The notes under the pieces: generated by a model
Seen by the model: only the letters and a program-made list of their open reading frames with translations
Told to the model about the DNA's origin: nothing
Databases searched by the model: none
Program-made: the position numbers and the translations under genes
In this document: one piece after another, positions 5,495-7,525 of the stretch
Layout: every line of letters starts with the position of its first letter
Numbering within the stretch: the stretch's first letter is position 1
Assembly: GCA_016292575.1 (NCBI GenBank)
Contig: JAEDIH010000086.1
Coordinates: 1-7,525 of the forward strand
Direction of reading: 5' to 3'
Length of the DNA stretch: 7,525 bases
Source of the DNA: Clostridiaceae bacterium
GTDB lineage: Bacteria; Bacillota; Clostridia; Oscillospirales; Acutalibacteraceae

Positions 5495-6879
5495 CAGATC
5501 ACCTGCTCTTTGTCAATATAGTACATATCAAGGAATTTATCGCTGATACGTTTTAGCTCACTGCGCGGAAGAATGGACAAAAGCTTCCAGCCGAGGTCAA
5601 GCGTTTCCTCAATCGAACGGTTTGTCTCGTTACCCTGGGAAACATACTGCTTTTCAAACTCATCGGCAAATTTTGCGTAAAGCTTATCCATATCTGTAAG
5701 CGCGGCTTCGCCGAGAATGACCATAAGCTCCTTTGCTTCCTTTCCGCGTGCATAGGCGGAGAAAAGCTGGTTCATTGTGTTGGAGTGGTCGGCTCTTGTT
5801 TTGCCCTCGCCGATACCTTTATCTTTAAGCCTTGAAAGCGAGGGAAGAACATCTATCGGCGGAACAACGCCCTTGCGGTGCAGCTCACGCGAAAGAATAA
5901 TCTGACCCTCGGTGATATAACCGGTAAGGTCGGGAATCGGGTGGGTTTTGTCGTCCTCGGGCATGGTGAGGATCGGAATGAGGGTGATGCTTCCCTTTTT
6001 GCCGCGCTGTCTGCCCGCTCTTTCATAGATTGAGGCAAGGTCGGTATACATATATCCGGGATAGCCGCGGCGACCGGGAACCTCCTTGCGTGCGGCGGAA
6101 ACCTCACGCAGGGCGTCTGCGTAGTTGGTGATATCGGTCAGAATGACCAGAACGTGCATACCCTTGTCAAAGGCAAGGTACTCCGCGGCGGTGAGCGCCA
6201 TTTTCGGCGTTGCAATACGCTCAATGGCAGGGTCGTTGGCAAGGTTCGAGAACATTACCGTCCTGTCGAGCGCACCGGTCTCCCGGAAAGATTCGGTGAA
6301 GAAGTCCGCTTCCTCAAACGTGATACCCATTGCGGCAAAAACAACGGCAAACTGCTCGTCTGTTCCGCGTACCCTCGCCTGGCGTGCAATCTGCGCCGCA
6401 AGCTGTGCGTGGGGAAGACCCGAAGCGGAAAAAATCGGCAGCTTCTGTCCTCTGACAAGGGTGTTGAGTCCGTCAATGGCGGAAATTCCGGTCTGAATGA
6501 ACTCCTGCGGATAGCTTCTTGCGGCAGGATTCATCGGCGTTCCGTTAACGTCAAGACGCTTTTCGGGAATGATGTCCGGTCCGCCGTCAATGGGGCGGCC
6601 GAGTCCGTCAAAAACCCTGCCGAGCATATCCTCGGAAACGCCAAGCTCCATCTGTCTGCCGAGGAAACGCACCTTGCTTTCGGCAAGATTGATTCCGACC
6701 GACGGCTCAAAAAGCTGAACAAGAGCGTTTTTTCCGTCAATTTCAAGTACACGGCAACGGCGCTTTTCGCCGTTTTTCAGCTCGATTTCTCCAAGCTCGT
6801 TGTATGCAACGCTTTCAACGTCGCGCACAAGCATCAGAGGACCGGCAACCTCCTCAATCGTCCTGTATTCTCTGGGCAT
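5494..6879 (-). CDS. ntpB: V-type ATP synthase/ATPase subunit B
   Basis: Regulatory (non-catalytic) B subunit, 461 residues, the usual family length. It alternates with A in the A3B3 ring and contributes to the nucleotide sites at the A/B interfaces. Visible marks: an N-terminal beta-barrel region (about 1-75); the SASGLPHAQLAAQIARQA segment (about 151-168), where catalytic subunits would have a P-loop and which here lacks a GxxxxGKT motif, as expected for B; TDITNYADALREVSAARKEV (about 248-267); and the ATP synthase alpha/beta signature PPIDVLPSLS (about 340-349) followed by RLKDKGIGEGKTRADH. The C-terminal helical part includes ETLDLGWKLLSILPRSEL. The start is ATG at 6877-6879, in a TGATG overlap with the A-subunit stop, with AAGGAG ten bases upstream inside the A gene. 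The gene ends in another TGATG overlap with subunit D. The order A-B-D matches known clostridial and enterococcal V-ATPase operons. Confidence 0.97.
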   Translation of the reverse strand: MPREYRTIEEVAGPLMLVRDVESVAYNELGEIELKNGEKRRCRVLEIDGKNALVQLFEPSVGINLAESKVRFLGRQMELGVSEDMLGRVFDGLGRPIDGGPDIIPEKRLDVNGTPMNPAARSYPQEFIQTGISAIDGLNTLVRGQKLPIFSASGLPHAQLAAQIARQARVRGTDEQFAVVFAAMGITFEEADFFTESFRETGALDRTVMFSNLANDPAIERIATPKMALTAAEYLAFDKGMHVLVILTDITNYADALREVSAARKEVPGRRGYPGYMYTDLASIYERAGRQRGKKGSITLIPILTMPEDDKTHPIPDLTGYITEGQIILSRELHRKGVVPPIDVLPSLSRLKDKGIGEGKTRADHSNTMNQLFSAYARGKEAKELMVILGEAALTDMDKLYAKFADEFEKQYVSQGNETNRSIEETLDLGWKLLSILPRSELKRISDKFLDMYYIDKEQVI

Positions 6880-7525
6880 CAGTCGTCATCTCCTTGCTTT
6901 GCTTTTTCAAGCGAATTTTCAAGCTCGGCGATTATTTCGTCGTACTCTTTTTGGGTGTCGCTTTCCTTAATATACTTGAATCGACCTATCCGTTCACGGA
7001 CAGGCATTGAAACGATTTTTTGAACATCGCCGCCGTCTTCAAGAGCGGCAAGCGATTTTTCATAAAACGCCATTACAAGGCGCATCATCAGAAGCTGCTT
7101 TTTAAGCGAGGAATAGGTGTCCACCTCATGGAAAGCAAGCTGATGCAAAAAGTCCTCGCGAACGGAACGCGCAGCCTCCATTGTGAGCCTGTCTTTCGGC
7201 GAAAGGGCGTCCATTCCGACAAGCTTTACAATTTCCTCAAGCTCCGCCTCCTTTGAAAGCAGGCGCATGATCTCAAGGCGAAGCGCAGTCCAGTCGGAGC
7301 TGACGTTTTCGTTGAACCATTTTCCGAGCGAGTCGGAATAAAGCGAATAGCTCGTCAGCCAGTTGATTGCCGGGAAATGGCGCTTATATGCAAGCGCAGA
7401 ATCAAGGCCCCAGAAGACCTTGACAATTCTAAGCGTTGCCTGAGTAACAGGCTCGGAAATGTCGCCGCCGGCAGGAGAAACCGCGCCGATAACGGACAGC
7501 GCGCCCGTCCTTTCGTCGCTTCCGC
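6879..7525 (-). CDS. ntpA: V-type ATP synthase/ATPase catalytic subunit A, C-terminal part (5' end outside window)
   Basis: Catalytic A subunit of the V1 (cytoplasmic) part of a bacterial V-type ATPase, which couples ATP hydrolysis or synthesis to H+ or Na+ movement across the cell membrane. The reading frame is open from the window edge down to a TGA at 6879-6881, giving 214 visible residues. Family hallmarks near the visible N-terminus are the conserved SPAGGDISEPVTQ stretch and, soon after, FWGLDSALAYKRHFPAINW followed by LTSYSLY, which are characteristic of A subunits. The rest is the helical C-terminal domain, ending in an acidic GDDD tail. The Walker A region and the non-homologous insert lie beyond the edge. 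An internal ATG at 7266-7268 is not the start, because homology continues upstream of it. The stop codon overlaps the B-subunit ATG by one base, indicating translational coupling. Ion specificity cannot be judged here, since the membrane K subunit is not in view. Confidence 0.96.
   Translation of the reverse strand, partial: GSDERTGALSVIGAVSPAGGDISEPVTQATLRIVKVFWGLDSALAYKRHFPAINWLTSYSLYSDSLGKWFNENVSSDWTALRLEIMRLLSKEAELEEIVKLVGMDALSPKDRLTMEAARSVREDFLHQLAFHEVDTYSSLKKQLLMMRLVMAFYEKSLAALEDGGDVQKIVSMPVRERIGRFKYIKESDTQKEYDEIIAELENSLEKAKQGDDD

Noticed and set aside
6154..7023. Plus-strand frame of 289 codons opposite ntpA/ntpB
   Set aside because: It is the antisense of strongly conserved ATPase genes; its long length follows from their codon bias.
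6879..7268. Separate small protein starting at the ATG at 7266-7268
   Set aside because: The frame stays open to the window edge and carries typical V-ATPase A-subunit sequence upstream of this ATG; it is an internal methionine.
1..7525. Mobile element, CRISPR array, tRNA or rRNA gene
   Set aside because: No transposase, integrase, terminal repeats, spaced direct repeats or RNA gene signatures were found.

Overview
This window comes from the chromosome of an endospore-forming Gram-positive bacterium, most likely a gut-type member of the Clostridia (my guess is Oscillospirales/Ruminococcaceae-like; genus not resolvable from sequence alone). The evidence is an archaeal/vacuolar-type ATPase operon of the kind common in anaerobic Firmicutes, a GerA/SpoVAF spore germination membrane protein, a YlmH-type S4 protein, strong AGGAGGTGAT-like ribosome binding sites and moderate GC content. 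Every protein gene lies on the minus strand, so transcription of the genes runs from right to left.

Right block (7525 to 4052): the 3' part of the V-type ATPase catalytic subunit A (5' end outside the window), subunit B and subunit D. A-B and B-D are joined by one-base TGATG stop/start overlaps, and a ylmH-like RNA-binding protein gene follows 12 bp after subunit D. A strong T-tailed hairpin (about 3988-4033) ends this unit. The A, B and D proteins belong to the cytoplasmic V1 part of the ATPase (A3B3 hexamer plus central stalk D); the ylmH gene is a passenger with a likely ribosome-related role.

Intergenic block (3756 to 4051): this 296-bp gap is not empty. On the plus strand it carries a perfect sigma-A consensus promoter (TTGACA, 17 bp, TATAAT) followed by about 90 bp that ends in the same bidirectional terminator, with no plus-strand gene beyond: a strong candidate for an undescribed small RNA. 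On the minus strand it carries a sporulation-type promoter candidate (AC-N17-CATAATATA) in front of the next operon.

Left block (3755 to 121): a three-gene unit with an acidic linker protein ending in a carboxypeptidase-regulatory-like beta domain, an unusual SpoIID-like protein with three peptidoglycan-binding repeats and no signal peptide, and a SpoVAF/GerA-family membrane protein. Together they suggest a spore cortex/germination module whose first two members have no assigned function known to me. The far left edge (1-120) holds an 8-bp perfect hairpin and a good leftward promoter. That promoter's predicted start site coincides with the 9-mer AGGCTCTGC, which also lies near the 5' end of the putative small RNA, so a second related transcript may begin at the window edge.
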